From Puccinellia tenuiflora (lineage: Eukaryota; Streptophyta; Magnoliopsida; Poales; Poaceae): 64,000 nucleotides of DNA. A model generated the notes under the pieces. It had not been told where the DNA came from and searched no databases. It saw only the letters and a program-made list of their open reading frames with translations. Below, piece after piece: positions 38,005 through 49,935 of the stretch (positions within the stretch are counted from its first letter, which is position 1; the number at the start of each line of letters is the position of its first letter). The stretch lies in NCBI GenBank assembly GCA_012064385.1, contig QRDG01001893.1, forward strand, positions 783,113 to 847,112, read 5' to 3'. Position numbers and translations under genes: made by a program.

Positions 38005-38345
38005 GCGTCGAAGAGGGATGTGCTCATCTCCGACACCGAGGAGGACCTCGCGGTGTCGCTCGCCAAGTACACGGCGGAGCTCTTCGAGAAGTTCGCAGCC
38101 GAGAGGGGCGCCTTCGAAGTCGTCGTCTCCGGCAGATCCCTCGGGTTCGTCCCCCACCAAACCAAAGACCTCGCCTCCCCTGGTTGGGTCCGGGGTTTCC
38201 GGATCGGGTGAAGATCTCTTTATCCTTTTGGTCTCGCACGAAGCTGGCGCCTGGCGGAGCCACCGTACCTGGAGAGGCACGAGAGGGACGTGACCAAGGA
38301 GGCAAGGACCGCGATGATAGCAACTACAAGCTCGCGTAAGATGGG
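38005..38345 (+). pseudogene. 6-phosphogluconolactonase-like gene fragment
   Basis: The frame from 38005 reads SKRDVLISDTEEDLAVSL, AKYTAELFEKFAAERGAF and EVVVSGRSL, close to the N-terminus of plant 6-phosphogluconolactonase (second step of the oxidative pentose phosphate pathway). A second piece near 38250-38345 (KLA, AEPPYLE in a shifted frame, then DDSNYKLA ending in TAA) matches a later segment. The substrate-binding SGGS is changed to SGRS, frames shift between the pieces, and the rest of the enzyme is absent. It is a captured or broken fragment, not a working gene. Upstream GC-rich sequence (37690-38004) may be its old promoter and leader. Identification rests on remembered family sequence. 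Confidence 0.6.
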
Positions 38346-39886
38346 TTGCTCTCCGAGGTATTCTCCACTTTACTGATGTGTATCGCTCCAGGTTGCGTTC
38401 ATATGTTTTCTCTAGCTAAATGATTTAATCCTTCTGGGACACGTTGATTTTGGTCATACATGTTCTTCGACAATTATTACTTGCCTGCAGTTTTGGTTGT
38501 GTAATTCAGTAGCCCCTTTTCTTCAGTGATGTTTCATTCACTTGCGGTTATTTGGCTGCTGATGTATTTGTGTTATTCGGTAGCCCCCTTTCTGCCATGG
38601 TGTTATGTAGCCCCCTTTCCTTTTATTCAGTGAACTGCTGATGCTAGCAAGCGCCAATGTGATTCTTTTGTACCGGCAACTACGCTGGAAGAACAATGTT
38701 TGTTAGCTTTCGAGGTGTATTTCATGGATCACTCTGACCTCCAGCCACGGCCAAGGGGAGACCTATGGGTGGGACCCGCCCAGCTCCTGGTGGGTCCCCT
38801 CGGCCCCCTCTGACGCCTATTAATTCACATTAACCCTAAAACCATCGGGACGATAATTATTTTTCACCTTCTAGGCACCATTTACTTGTTTAGGGATTCA
38901 GAGATGTCCTTTTGTTGTGTTTATAGGATTGGACAATAGCAAATGTCAAGATGCTTCCGCCTTGTTGACTCATGTTTTAAAAAAGAATCACCAGTCTGCG
39001 AGGAAAAGTGAAGTCCATCATTTGATTTTTTTTTATGTACCTTTGATGGTATAATTTGAAATCTGAAGGAAAGAATCAATATTGAAGATTTTTGTACTTA
39101 TTTTCTGTCATATGATGGAAAGTATCAACACAATGCAGCTTGGGCAGTACTGCACATTCCTTACTTTCATCGATGAAACTGAACTGTTTGTGATGATGCT
39201 TCTTTATTGTACATTACAGGTTTTTTTTGTGTGCATCTTGATTGTCCTGACCATTGAGCATTGAGAAAGTTCCCAACATCCAGTCGTGCACAACCCCATC
39301 ATGAATGACCTGTACACCGGCTCCATGTTTTACAATTTTATTTGTGGTTCCCACATAATTTTCAATAGGTTTGACCATAATTTTGTGTTACTTATTCAAT
39401 ACGTTTTTCATAGAGTACAACTAAATGTGCTTGATGTGGTTAGCTAGTATATTTGTTCTTTTTTAGTGTTGCAACTGGAGCCATACTCGTAGTATTGTTA
39501 TATATTTTACTATTGCCTAATATTTACTGCAGGCAAAAGAAATGAGAGGAGAATTGTATGCTTACGAATCTGAGTTATGGTGGTACACATTCTCAATTAG
39601 TTCTTTCAACACTCCTGGGTCCAGAATACAAAGTAAGGCTAACGTGTTCTCAATTAGTTCTCAATTAGTTCTTTCAGCACAGGTCATCCAGAGAGCCCAG
39701 CCAACGTGTTTTTCTAGGTAAGGCTAGCCCAGTCCAACCCAACGTGTAGAGAAAAGGCTCTGCCCTACACTACTGGCCCATATCGGAACGCACTCCCAAA
39801 GACATCCGGATTCGAAGTCGGTTAACTTGATCCATAAATAAATTGAAATCGATCGTTCTCGAGAAACGAAAAAAAAAAAGGTAACC
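38346..39886. other. Fragment intron and 5' flank of DUF3615 copy 2
   Basis: Positions 38346-38738 look like intron continuing the 6PGL-like fragment. Positions 38739-39632 are the duplicate of about 5193-6124 (truncated Gypsy LTR tail plus unique flank). Positions 39633-39676 are filler DNA at a deletion junction, and 39677-39886 match 6905-7112. No gene is supported here. Confidence 0.65.
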
Positions 39887-42261
39887 ATGATCGATCCGAT
39901 GCCGCCGCCGCCGCTCCAGCCCTACGACCCGACGAGGGGCTTGATCTCGTGCTTCACCAAGCACGGCCACGCCGATGACACTATCTCAGCCGACACGGTC
40001 GCGGCGGCTCTCCGCGACCTCCTCGTCGACCACTACGAGGACGCGTTCCGGCGACTGCCCGTCGACGACGTACCGGATGGCGTCGACCTGGCCCATCTCA
40101 TCGACCGCGGCGGCCTGTGCCTCGGCCTTCTCGATCCCGTCACCAACATCGTCCTCAACACGGTCTCCCTCCTCCCGCACGGCTTCCACACGAACACTAG
40201 GCCGGCTCCTTCCGGTCCCAGGCGGCGCCAAGCGAGGAGCAGGGATTCATGGCTCACCGTCGCGTGGACGTCCAGCATGTGCCTCCTCGAGTTCATGCGT
40301 GTCTACTTCGGGCATCTCACACAGGAGCAGGCCGGGCGATACCTCGTCTGGGCGCGCGGCGACCTCGCCATGGCAGTCCTGCTCGTCGAGCACGAGCTCT
40401 ACGCCGCCCGGCCCGCCCTTCCCGACCCTCGCTCTGGGAGGACGCGGAACTCCCTCCGGCTCGCTGCCACACACGTTAAGCACCCTTGGCCGGACCACCT
40501 CGTCTCGATCGCGACGGCATGGCTACCCCGGGATCTCCTCGAGACGCTCGCCCCGGTTCTGCGACAGGAAGGCGGCAGGAATATGCTCACCGTCCACGAG
40601 GTCAGGACCATCGTCCACGCGCTCCAACGCCAAGACGACATCTCCGCCATGAAAACCGTGCCGCAGTCGCCGACGCTTGAAGAAGCAGTAGGACCTGTAG
40701 TCGAGCGCACTACAAGCTGCGCCGACCTCGGAGATGGGCGGATCGCCTACACCACAGTCACCATCGTCCAACGAGCCGGCGACCACATAGCATCCCTGCG
40801 CCGTCCTCAAGACATGGACTCCACGCTATCCTCCTACTCCACTCACGCCGCACCGCCGGTGCCGAGCACGACGAAGTGGCCGCCGATAGACTCCCCATGC
40901 TTGTCCGTTCGGTCCTTCGGCGAGGACGCCAGCACGTGCCCGTACGTCCGGTCACTGCAGATGTCCCTCTGCGGTGCCATCCACGGCTTCTACCTCAGGG
41001 CGCTTGCCATGCTGCCTAGCCACGCCGCGCGCCAACACGTCCGCGGCGTCCTCCTCGCCGGCCACTGCTACGGGCCCATGGACCCTGTCTCTAACATCGT
41101 TCTCAATGCCATCTGGTACGACGTCAACTACCCGCTCCACCCGCTCCCAGACGCCGACCACCGCACCCAGGTGCACGACATTCTGGACTCGCTCACCATG
41201 CTCCGAGCGGTGTCCCGCTCCCTACAGGGCCTTGTTGCCCTCCTGCATGCCACCTCCGGCCAGAAGCTGCCACTGCACGAGATCCTCAAGTACCTCTGCT
41301 ACACGCAGTGCGACCTCTCCGCCATGCTACTGCCACATTTACGCCATGATGGGAGCTCTCCAAACCCGTTTGCAGCCGCCACAACTGCCGCTCGACACCC
41401 GCAAGCATCTGCCATGGCAGCACTTTTTGCATCCCTGGCACCGACGAAGCTGGAGCAGCTCCGGTCGTTGATGATGAGTGCCACCGCCAACAACGCTCCG
41501 CTGTCCTCCGAGTCCTTGACCCAGATATATAACATCCTCAAAGAAGAAGCCTTGGCGACGAAGATCCCATGCCGTCCACGTCCTGCCATTCCCTCCCACA
41601 GGGCGTTGAGCATTCTCGCAAGGAAGAGAAAAGCCTATGATCACCAGCAGATCTTCATCCGTGGCACGATTGAAAAGTTGCTGCAGGAATACGCTCTTGG
41701 CCATCCTTCAGAACCGAAATATGATCTGGATTTTATATGCGGGGTGGCTCTAACTGGACCCTCTCACTATAATCAATGCTACCACGTCAATTTCATGGCA
41801 GCTACCAAATCGATCAGCAAGAATACGCTCTTCTTTGCCGAATTTTGGGGTTCCTATTCATATAACAATCAGTCGAAGACACCCATCTGTTGCCCTCTAC
41901 CCGAACCGTATTGTCTGGGTAAGATACTACATAAGCGTTACGTAATTTATCCTTGCAAAATCCAGATTCTGTTTTAACCTATTTGGTTTCATCTCCAACA
42001 GGTCGTTGCTATTATGGCCGGCAGTCGGCACGTAAGATCGCGTATCCAGATCATTCCATCGACCACTTCTCGAGCGACATTACGCACGGAGGACTGGATG
42101 ACACGGACGGCACACTAGACGCGGACTTTCTATACTTCGACTCCGAGAGGGACGTGGAACTCGCGCTGGTCTTAGGGAGGATGGCAAAGCAGGAAGAGGT
42201 GATTCAAAGTTCATATACTGGAAGGCCTTCTCAATATTGGAGCATTGCTCGCCCTTGCTAA
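39887..42261 (+). CDS. PIR2-like helical domain/DUF3615 protein, copy 2
   Basis: Exons 39887-41918 and 42002-42261 with an 83-bp intron give 763 aa. By eye it differs from copy 1 at 14 residues plus one extra Ala near residue 42 (AAALRD against AALRD). The two helical domains (GLLDPVTNIVLNT, GPMDPVSNIVLNA) and the DUF3615-like tail are all intact, as are the splice sites and start context. Differences are scattered, and neither copy has a stop or frameshift across 2.3 kb. Its upstream region lacks about 0.8 kb present in copy 1, so the two may not be expressed alike. Function is not established for the family. Confidence 0.85.
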
Positions 42262-43559
42262 TTGTGTAAAACGCTTGAGTGGGTGCCTCTCAAGTAGCTT
42301 ACTTGGTATGCTGCCTCTGTTTGGCTTATTTAGAGTTGAACTATTAAGACTGTGTGCAACACACCCGCGTGTGTTTAAAAAACGGAACTCAGACACGAGT
42401 TTATGAGAAAGAAAATATCCTCCAATTTTTAGCTGTCTTATTATTAGGATCTGCATGTCAGGAAAAGGGTTTACTCCGATTTCATTTACGAAACCAAAAG
42501 CTACAGAATCCTCCAGCCTTACACAACATTACAGCCTATATCACACCAAAATCGAATGATTTTTTCCCGCAAGTTTTGATAATTGCAGCTAACACATTAG
42601 AGAAATCAAACTAGGAAAAACAAAGAGATCGAAAAACAGGCGATGCAACATCGGAAGTCACACGTCTCCACCCATCGCAACCCCTGTGATTTTCTTCATT
42701 TTCCCAGTCTCAGAGTCCACGGTGGTTAGCTTCTTGTTGACGCAAAAAAACTTCAATCGCCACCTTCTTCAGCATCTTTGCGCAGAAGGTTGGTTTGTCC
42801 CCTGTTTCACCTGCAACAAACTCAACCACTGAATGCAATAGCAAACTCGAAAGATCAAATAGCACTAGCAGGGCTCATCAAGCCACTTGCCGTGTACTAA
42901 AAAAAATGCTACTTTTCTAACTTCCCAAATACTAAAAAAGAAAAAACAGTAGCTATACCTACAGTAATCAAATTATTTGTCCTTTTCCTATTATTTCCTA
43001 ACCAAACAGATACGCATTTGTCGGCAGATGTGAAATAGCAGTCAACACGAAACGCACAACTGACGACGCTCCATATGTATCTGGCTAGTGGACATATGAG
43101 AAATAGATGAAGAGTTAATTCAGTTTTACCGCAAAACAAACACTTGGCTTCACATCTTCACCCTCTACGTATGTATATTTGTACACTGTTTGTTGTCATT
43201 CTCATATCTCAGGGTCTTCTTCGAGATGATAATAATGCACGTAATTTCAGCCAAGAAATCAACTCAGCACTTGGTGAAATTGCGCATATGTAGAATTTTC
43301 GTACTTATTTAGAGAGAGAGAGATCCATTTGGTCACATATAACGACTTGGAAAATGCTGCGTCAACTAGCTAGGTTGACCGGTCTCCATATGCATGGCTG
43401 ACCCAGCCAGACTCTGCCCTTGGATAGTCATCGCCGCTCGCTCACTTGAGATCGACTGCAAAGTGCAAATTGTTGCTGGCGTAAGTGCGATGCATCATGC
43501 ATGCATGTCGCCGCGCACGACCGACACCGGCCGGCCGGAGCGCGTTGGGTAATAAGTCG
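42262..43559. other. 3' flank of DUF3615 copy 2
   Basis: This matches 9485-10735 and then 18313-18470. On the minus strand 42909-43139 reads FCGKTELTLHLFLICPLARY, similar to the zinc-binding region of LINE ORF2, so an old LINE fragment is probably part of this shared flank. The block stops at the MITE at 43560 and resumes at 47829. Confidence 0.6.
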
Positions 43560-43713
43560 AGTAATGCTACACTTACGGGCCTGGCTTACGGAATTTTCTT
43601 ACGGGATTAGGTAGATGGGGTCAGGGGTGGCCCCCCAGGAGAAATCAGGGGGGCGTGTGATTATATGGGCTAATCAAACGGTGACACGTACGTCCGTAGG
43701 TTTAGCATTTCCG
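43560..43713. mobile_element. Small MITE with 9-10 bp TSD (Mutator-like size)
   Basis: Imperfect terminal inverted repeats (agtaatgctacacttacgg; inverse cggaaatgctaaacctacgg) enclose 154 bp. The flanking repeat taataagtcg is at 43550-43559 on the left. On the right it is split by the Helitron: taa at 43714-43716, then taagtcg at 47829-47835. A 9-10 bp duplication fits Mutator-type MITEs. Confidence 0.75.
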
Positions 43714-43716
43714 TAA

Positions 43717-46700
43717 CTAGTTAGCGTGCACGTGCATTGCACGTCTTAATGAAATGCGGCAAAATATACTTGTGTAAGGAGTGATGTCTTAAACCAATTT
43801 TATACCACTTACAAAAACATTTATGAACCATGCAAATACATGTTATACTTGTCTCAGAGTTAAAATAGAAGAGTAAAAACAAATTTCTTTGGTTACCTGT
43901 GACAAAGAAATCCGGTTTATTTGTAGTTTAATATAAAACTTTGTTGATGGTTTTTGAAAATTCAGATGAAACATTTTTTTTTACATTTGATGAATACATA
44001 TACAAATCTAATAAATTATAAGTGGAACTTGTCCAGCCCAATGTGGAACCTTTGCGCCGTGAACAATTAGAATAAAAGACGACATTTAGAAACAGTAAAA
44101 AACATTTCTAAAAACTTGAAATTTAACCATTCCCTTGCTCAATTTTGAAGCTAATATTATGGTATACTCATGATAGTAAATATCTGCAGTGCCTTATAGA
44201 AGCATGTCAACAAATCAAACCATTTTACCAAGGTTGTAAAATATCAACAATCAACTACATGGGTAGGCTTACATCTCCACTAATATAAAAAATAAATAGA
44301 CAGAGAAGCATCAATACAATCAACACTTATATTGAGCTTGCAACTGAAAAAGCATTATGGAAATTTACAAGGTGCCAGATCTTTTTTCTTTGAAACCGGG
44401 CAAATACAAGGTGCCAGATCTGCATCATATCTAGTGTCACCTCTTGGACTTGTTGCACTCCTCTTGCTGCACCTGTAAAAAGAGATAATCCCCAGATAAA
44501 AATGAAGATCCATCTGATTCATTTCCCATATAGTAATGTTGCACATGCAATGCACGTCTTGATTAATATAAATTGAGTTTGACATATACAAGAAATTCTG
44601 TCCATTTACTTAATATAGTTTCTTTACAAATGAGGGTACCCCTTCTACTCATATCCTTGCTACTGTAGTAGTAAAGCTCCCATATTTATTTGATTTGTCG
44701 AGAAATCTCCAAGATTAAAATAAAATCACTAATTTGGATGCACAAGAATATTTGCTACAAACACAGAATCAACTTGGGCAATTAAACATAAGTAACCATA
44801 CTAATATACAATGATCTGATATCAAATATCCAAACATGGTACCAAGGTTCATGACATGCTGAGAGACATTAGAAAATAATCTTGCCACTACTCAGTTATG
44901 ACCACACGCTGTATAAAAGCACATAGTATTGGCCAACCACTACAAATAAAGATCCAAGTAAATACAATAACTTTCATTGCCTAGTATTGCAGCATCAATA
45001 AAGGAAAAAAAATCTTTATAAAAAAATCAATAAAGGAAAATATATCAGCGTTCTGATGTACAAAGGACAAAACATTAGAGTAGGCAACAGAGGAAAAGGT
45101 ATATCTTGGAGTTACAAAAGGTGCAAAATGTGAAATAGAGCAATACCTCGGCCTCAAAATACTCAATTCAGTTCAAAAAACATGGTACTCATTTGTGTCT
45201 TGGTCTATTTCAAATAAGTATTGTCAATTTTACCTGCAACCAAATATGAGAAAAGCACACCGTTAAGCCAGACAAATCCAAAATTGTTATGAACAATATT
45301 TCAACAAAACGTGACAAAAAAAAATCAGCCACGATTAATAAATTGACTCATGTGTTTAGAATAAGTGAATCAAGCAACTATAAATACGTACCTCTTTTCC
45401 TCTACCAAATGGGTGCTAATGGATTATAAATTAATCTCAATTCCACGTTATTGGGAAACAACAAGCACACGGAAATAAAAAAAGGGAGCATAATTGAGAC
45501 CTATATGGTGGTTGGGAAGGGCGGTTCATGCAAGTCATCAATGTCAAGAAAAAATCAAACCTATTCGTAAGATGTCAAACCAGTGAAACAAGAGTAGGTG
45601 TTTGTGTCGTGCACCGAGCAACCGCACCAGCATCCTCCCTCCTTGCATCGCACTGGGGAAATCACCAAAACAACCGTAATCATAAACTGTAGTATTTGGA
45701 GCACATTGTGATATTCTGAGCACACCCCAAGCAAAAAAAAGGATCATTTTCACCTAAAGACACATTCACCAATCTCAAACGCATTAAGCTATATCTCTTT
45801 ATAGCAGATAGTGGGATTTTTCTCCAGCATATGTGCACACAATAGTAAAATTTAGACACCCTTGGTCAGTTCATCAGGAGGTGACCACATTCTCCAATCT
45901 TTAATGTGATAATATCTGCAACAAAACGTAGGTCTTAGTCACTATCCTCGAAATAGAACGATGAGATTGCATCCATTGAGAAAATTATTGAAGCCCGCTT
46001 GCAGTTCGAAAAGCTATAAAGTTACCATAACAGAATTTGCAATAAACAAAATAATGCCTACATAGCCATTTAGATATGTAGTGTTCTATGGAACCAAAGC
46101 TATCTCTCGGGCCAGAAACATAATTTCACAGAAGAACCCATTTAGGTTCTCCACATGCTAACATCAGAACAAGCATAATTAGAATGCATGAGTACCCCTT
46201 AACTCTCAAAAAAAATACCGAAGCCTTTCATGCTTCCTCTTCATCAATCAAACATAGGGGGAAAAGGCAAAAGGTAAATGTACTTATATATTGAACAAGG
46301 GAAGTGATCCTGAATCAGGAAAACAAATTCAATGATGGTTAAGTCCATATTGTGCAAGAACGGAGCACTTATATGGAAATTCATGTTGGCGAAATTCAGT
46401 CACCAAAGTAACAGCTCTTTTGTCAGACATGTACAGTTAGTGTAGGTAGTTTATTCATAGCTACAAGAGGAAACAGATCACAAGGAACTATTCAATATCA
46501 TGTAGTATATAGTAACTTTTCAATCGGTTCATTACAGTTCTGATAATATTTCAGCTCAGAAAGTCTAAGAAGGATAAGCAGAAGTTAAACATGTACTCAT
46601 TTGATGTTTCTCTTCTAAGACCCATGTTGATCAATCCCCTATATTATCCTACAAATGGCAAGAAATGAACTGGAAATCACATATCTTGAATTACAGTTCT

Positions 46701-47828
46701 GTGTGAAAACACATTTCTCTAGTAATATTGCGCTATCAAATAATTTGTGTTTGATGTCACCTAATTTTTTTAGAAAAAGACCAAACCACCTACGGAGCCA
46801 AATCAAGTACCAACAGTTTCCAGTTATTAATCCCAAAATTTCAGGTTGTACGAATCCAAAAAAATTACCTAAAAACGGTATAAGTTTGAGAAGAGAAAGT
46901 GGAAGGGAAAATACATCAGACTAAAAGTTCTATTCACCCCCATCTATTCCATGTTTCTCATCTCAATTCAGTGACACATGATGCTAGAAGAAGTCGGAGA
47001 GAGGAAATGCTATAATTAACACCAGAAAGAACGACTGTTGGAGATCGACCTGGAATCCTCAACGGCTGTTTCTCGGGAGGCTCGGCGATCCGGCCTCGCT
47101 CGAGACTGTTGGAGATCTAATGAACGCAGCCTCGAGCGATGCCGGCGAGAGATCCGGGGAGCAAACTTACCGCAGGGGAGGGAGATCTCGCGGTGCGGCC
47201 GAGCAGGGAGACGCCGTTGCTGCCGTGCGGGGCGCGGGCTCCGCTTCCGAACCTGATCGGGGGTGGGGGCGGGTGGTCGTTGGCGTAGTCGTCGTGGTCG
47301 TCGTCGTCCCCGGTAGCGTTCTAGGAGGCCATGACCTGTGCGAGCCTCGCGGCCACAGCGCGCGCGGCGACATTCTGCATGCGTCGGACGGTGGACATGC
47401 CCGCGCCGGCGCCGACGGCTGGGAGGGAGGCGGCGGAGGAGGTGGAAGAGGAGCGGGGGTAGGATGGGGAGGCGCCGCCCCAGGAGGTGGAGCCCGTGCT
47501 GCTCCCGCTGCGCTGCCGCCCGGAGACGGTCCATGGGGCGGGCGGCGGACTTGCCGGAGAGAGGATCTGGATCCCCGGGTACGCTGTACCGATGGCCGGA
47601 CAGGGCGTGCGGCAGCGGCACAGGCGATAGGCAGGTCGTGCGACGGCCACGAATGTCGTGTGTGAGCAGTTTATGACCTGCGGGCGGTGCGGCTCATTTT
47701 TTTTTTTGGTGTGGGCGTGATTTTGATGAGGTGCTCATCATTGCAGCAATGAGAGCCTTTGGATCAATTTTAGATGGTTGAGATGTATTGGATCATACCC
47801 CCTCTCTTGCTTTTTATATTAGTAGAGA
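43717..47828 (-). mobile_element. Non-autonomous Helitron carrying a gene fragment
   Basis: Read on the minus strand, it begins tctctactaatataaaaagc and ends with a short hairpin (acgtgca/tgcacgt), then cgctaactag, that is, CTAG. The host bases are A before and T after, with no target duplication. These are the three defining marks of a Helitron. No RepHel frame is present in the 4112 bp. The interior is AT-rich with no recognised gene between about 43800 and 47000; near its 5' end it carries an SCD2-like exon in the same orientation. Confidence 0.8.
47171..47534 (-). pseudogene. SCD2-like first-exon fragment captured by Helitron
   Basis: From an ATG at 47534 (MDRLR), after a frameshift, the minus strand reads QRSGSSTGSTSWGGASP, MSTVRRMQNVAARAVAAR and LAQVMAS, then TAG (47321-47323), then an in-frame Asp-rich stretch and PIRFGSG, and ends at a good donor (cct gcg|gtaagt). 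This is the pattern of the N-terminus of plant SCD2-like coiled-coil proteins (STOMATAL CYTOKINESIS DEFECTIVE 2), which act in clathrin-linked membrane traffic. The TAG probably replaces CAG. No later exon was found in the element. The identification is from memory of the family. Confidence 0.65.
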
Positions 47829-48021
47829 TAAGTCGCGGGCATGTTTTGGTTTCAGCGCGTTTTCCTCTCGCGTTTCTCGACCGGCCACAGGCCCACAGCG
47901 CCGCTTGGTGAACACTGGCCGGAACGCTGTGCGCCGCGTCGCCGGAGACAGACAGTAGCCGTCACCCACGCACCTGCACTCGGCAGAGCACTCTCTGCCA
48001 CCCGCCAATTCCGAGCCCCTC

Positions 48022-48084
48022 GGCTGTGTGCATCACTTGATGTAGAGGCTGGGAGTAATAAAAAATTCCCTTTCTAAAAAAAAG
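48022..48084 (+). mobile_element. Very short LINE tail insertion with 13-bp TSD
   Basis: ggctgtgtgcatcacttgat and following bases, ending in an A-run, sit between perfect copies of ttccgagcccctc (48009-48021, 48085-48097). The sequence resembles the extreme 3' end of a common grass LINE, so reverse transcription stopped after about 60 nt. Confidence 0.8.
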
Positions 48085-48176
48085 TTCCGAGCCCCTCTAG
48101 CTTTTCTCTCGTTTCCGGAACGTTTTGCGTGCCTTTGGGGCAGGTGCGTCGCATCTTGGGTGGTCTCAGTTAGGAA

Positions 48177-49935
48177 TAATGCATCCCCACATCAGTATGG
48201 ACACCAATGTACTATCTAAACCGTTCGTTTATTGATTTTGTTAGAGATTCGTGTTGTTAAAATTACAAAATTTCCCTCCCACCACCACTTTTAGGTCCTC
48301 TGTTTTTTTTTTCACAGCAACCCTTAGCTTTTTAGGTTTTAACGTTCTCATATGGGTATCTCTCCTCACGTTTTATAAATTATTTTTTACAGAGAAATTA
48401 TTTTTAGTTTTAATCAGAGTTTGACTTAATAGTTTTTGTACGAATATTCAATAGTAATATTTCTCTCAAACAATTTTCATCTAATATTTTCTTTCAAGAT
48501 ATTCAACAAAATCCATACAAGTTTCATACAATATTTTCCATACATATTTTTCATAGAATATTCAAAAATATTTTTTCACGGGATATTTCTTGCAAAAATA
48601 TTAAGAAACAATATAGATAATATTTTCTTTCAAGATATTTATAAAAGTTTCATACAATGCAGTTTGATATAGGATCCATACAAGTTTCATTCATGTCTAG
48701 TCAGGTTTCTTCAAGCAAACTTCACATCGAATCCATTCAAGATACATGATATTCTTGCCAAAATATATTCATCAATAATGTATATGCATTTTCTTTCAAG
48801 ATTACCAAACTCTCTACATTCATTCAACATTGAAAACAGGAGATTGACATAAGATTCATACAAGTTTCATACATATATACAGGATTTCCACACATGTTTC
48901 ATACATAGGGGATTTCAAGATCTGTTTCATAGATACATCCAGATCCTAATTGAACACATTACAAAGAATCTTGATTAGATGTTCATATAGAAACACCAAT
49001 GATTCGTACAAGATTCCTCCTGAAAAATAAGAGACTAATACAAGTAAAAAATCAAAACAACATTCAACCAAAAATCAAAAATAAATCAAGAAGAAATTCT
49101 CTTGGAGATGGCCGATCTGGGACATGTAAAAGAAACAGACAGAATTCGACTAGTGGAATCACAGAGTCAATCAAGATTAGTACAAACACGGATATGAGAA
49201 GAATGTAAAAAAAGAATCTTCAAGCAAACTAGCAAATTCTTGATCTGGGAACATATTAAAAAAACGAATCTAGCATAAAAAAGATGGAAAAGAAGCAACG
49301 GGAGAGCACGAGCAGCTGACAGCCCTGCCGTGCTGCTCGACTTGTCGTGCCTCTCTTCCGGCGAAGGAGGGGCCAGTGGCCGCCGTAATCTGCGGGCAGG
49401 GAGGTCTTCTGTCTTCTGTGCCGTCTTCCGTGGCGCGCTGGAGGAGGACGCTCGTCGAGGCCGCCATATCGAGCCCCTCCTCGCCGTCTTCCAGATCCGG
49501 GCGCGGGCAGGGAGGTCGCCCTAGCTCTAGGAGGAGGCTCGCCGGGATTGCAGTGGAGGCCCAGGCGCCCAGCCCCGTCACCTCCTCTGCCTTGCTGCTC
49601 CTCCGGCCGCTACCTCGTCGCCTACGGCCATGGACCGGCCTAAGCTGCTCGCACTTGTGCAGGGGCAAGTGCGGTGGTGGTGGATGAGGACGAGGCAGAG
49701 GGGAAGGTGGCGACGGCCAGGAATATGGGGTTAGGGTTTGGGAATGAGGGGTCGGGCTCGGGTAGGGGTTATCTACCCCTTCTGTAATGAGGGGTCGGGC
49801 TCGGGTAGGGGTTAGTTGATTTCTATGTTTATGGGGGATGAAATTGCAAATAGATGTGTGGGGGTTGACTAGTAGACTTTTTCTGAATTTAACGGCCGAG
49901 ATAGTATGGGGGGACCGATGCACATGTGGTAAATC
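48177..49935. mobile_element. Candidate Mutator-like element with long imperfect TIRs
   Basis: The left end (cccacatcagtatggacacc ... tactatctaaaccgtt) and the inverse of the right end (accacatgtgcatcggtccc ... tactatctcggccgtt) pair over about 40 bp at roughly 70% identity. Comparison with block E (gtctcagttagtgttgcc, uninterrupted near 29195) supports an insertion here. Possible 9-bp TSDs (gtctcagtt/gtctctatc) are degenerate. The AT-rich part (48200-49260) has no gene. The GC-rich part (49330-49690) is an open frame without known domain. A 5'-cut copy of the same element is at 1-935. Confidence 0.4.

Noticed and set aside
47120..47665. 181-codon Gly-rich frame on the plus strand
   Set aside because: It is antisense to the SCD2-like fragment, whose residues match a known family on the minus strand.
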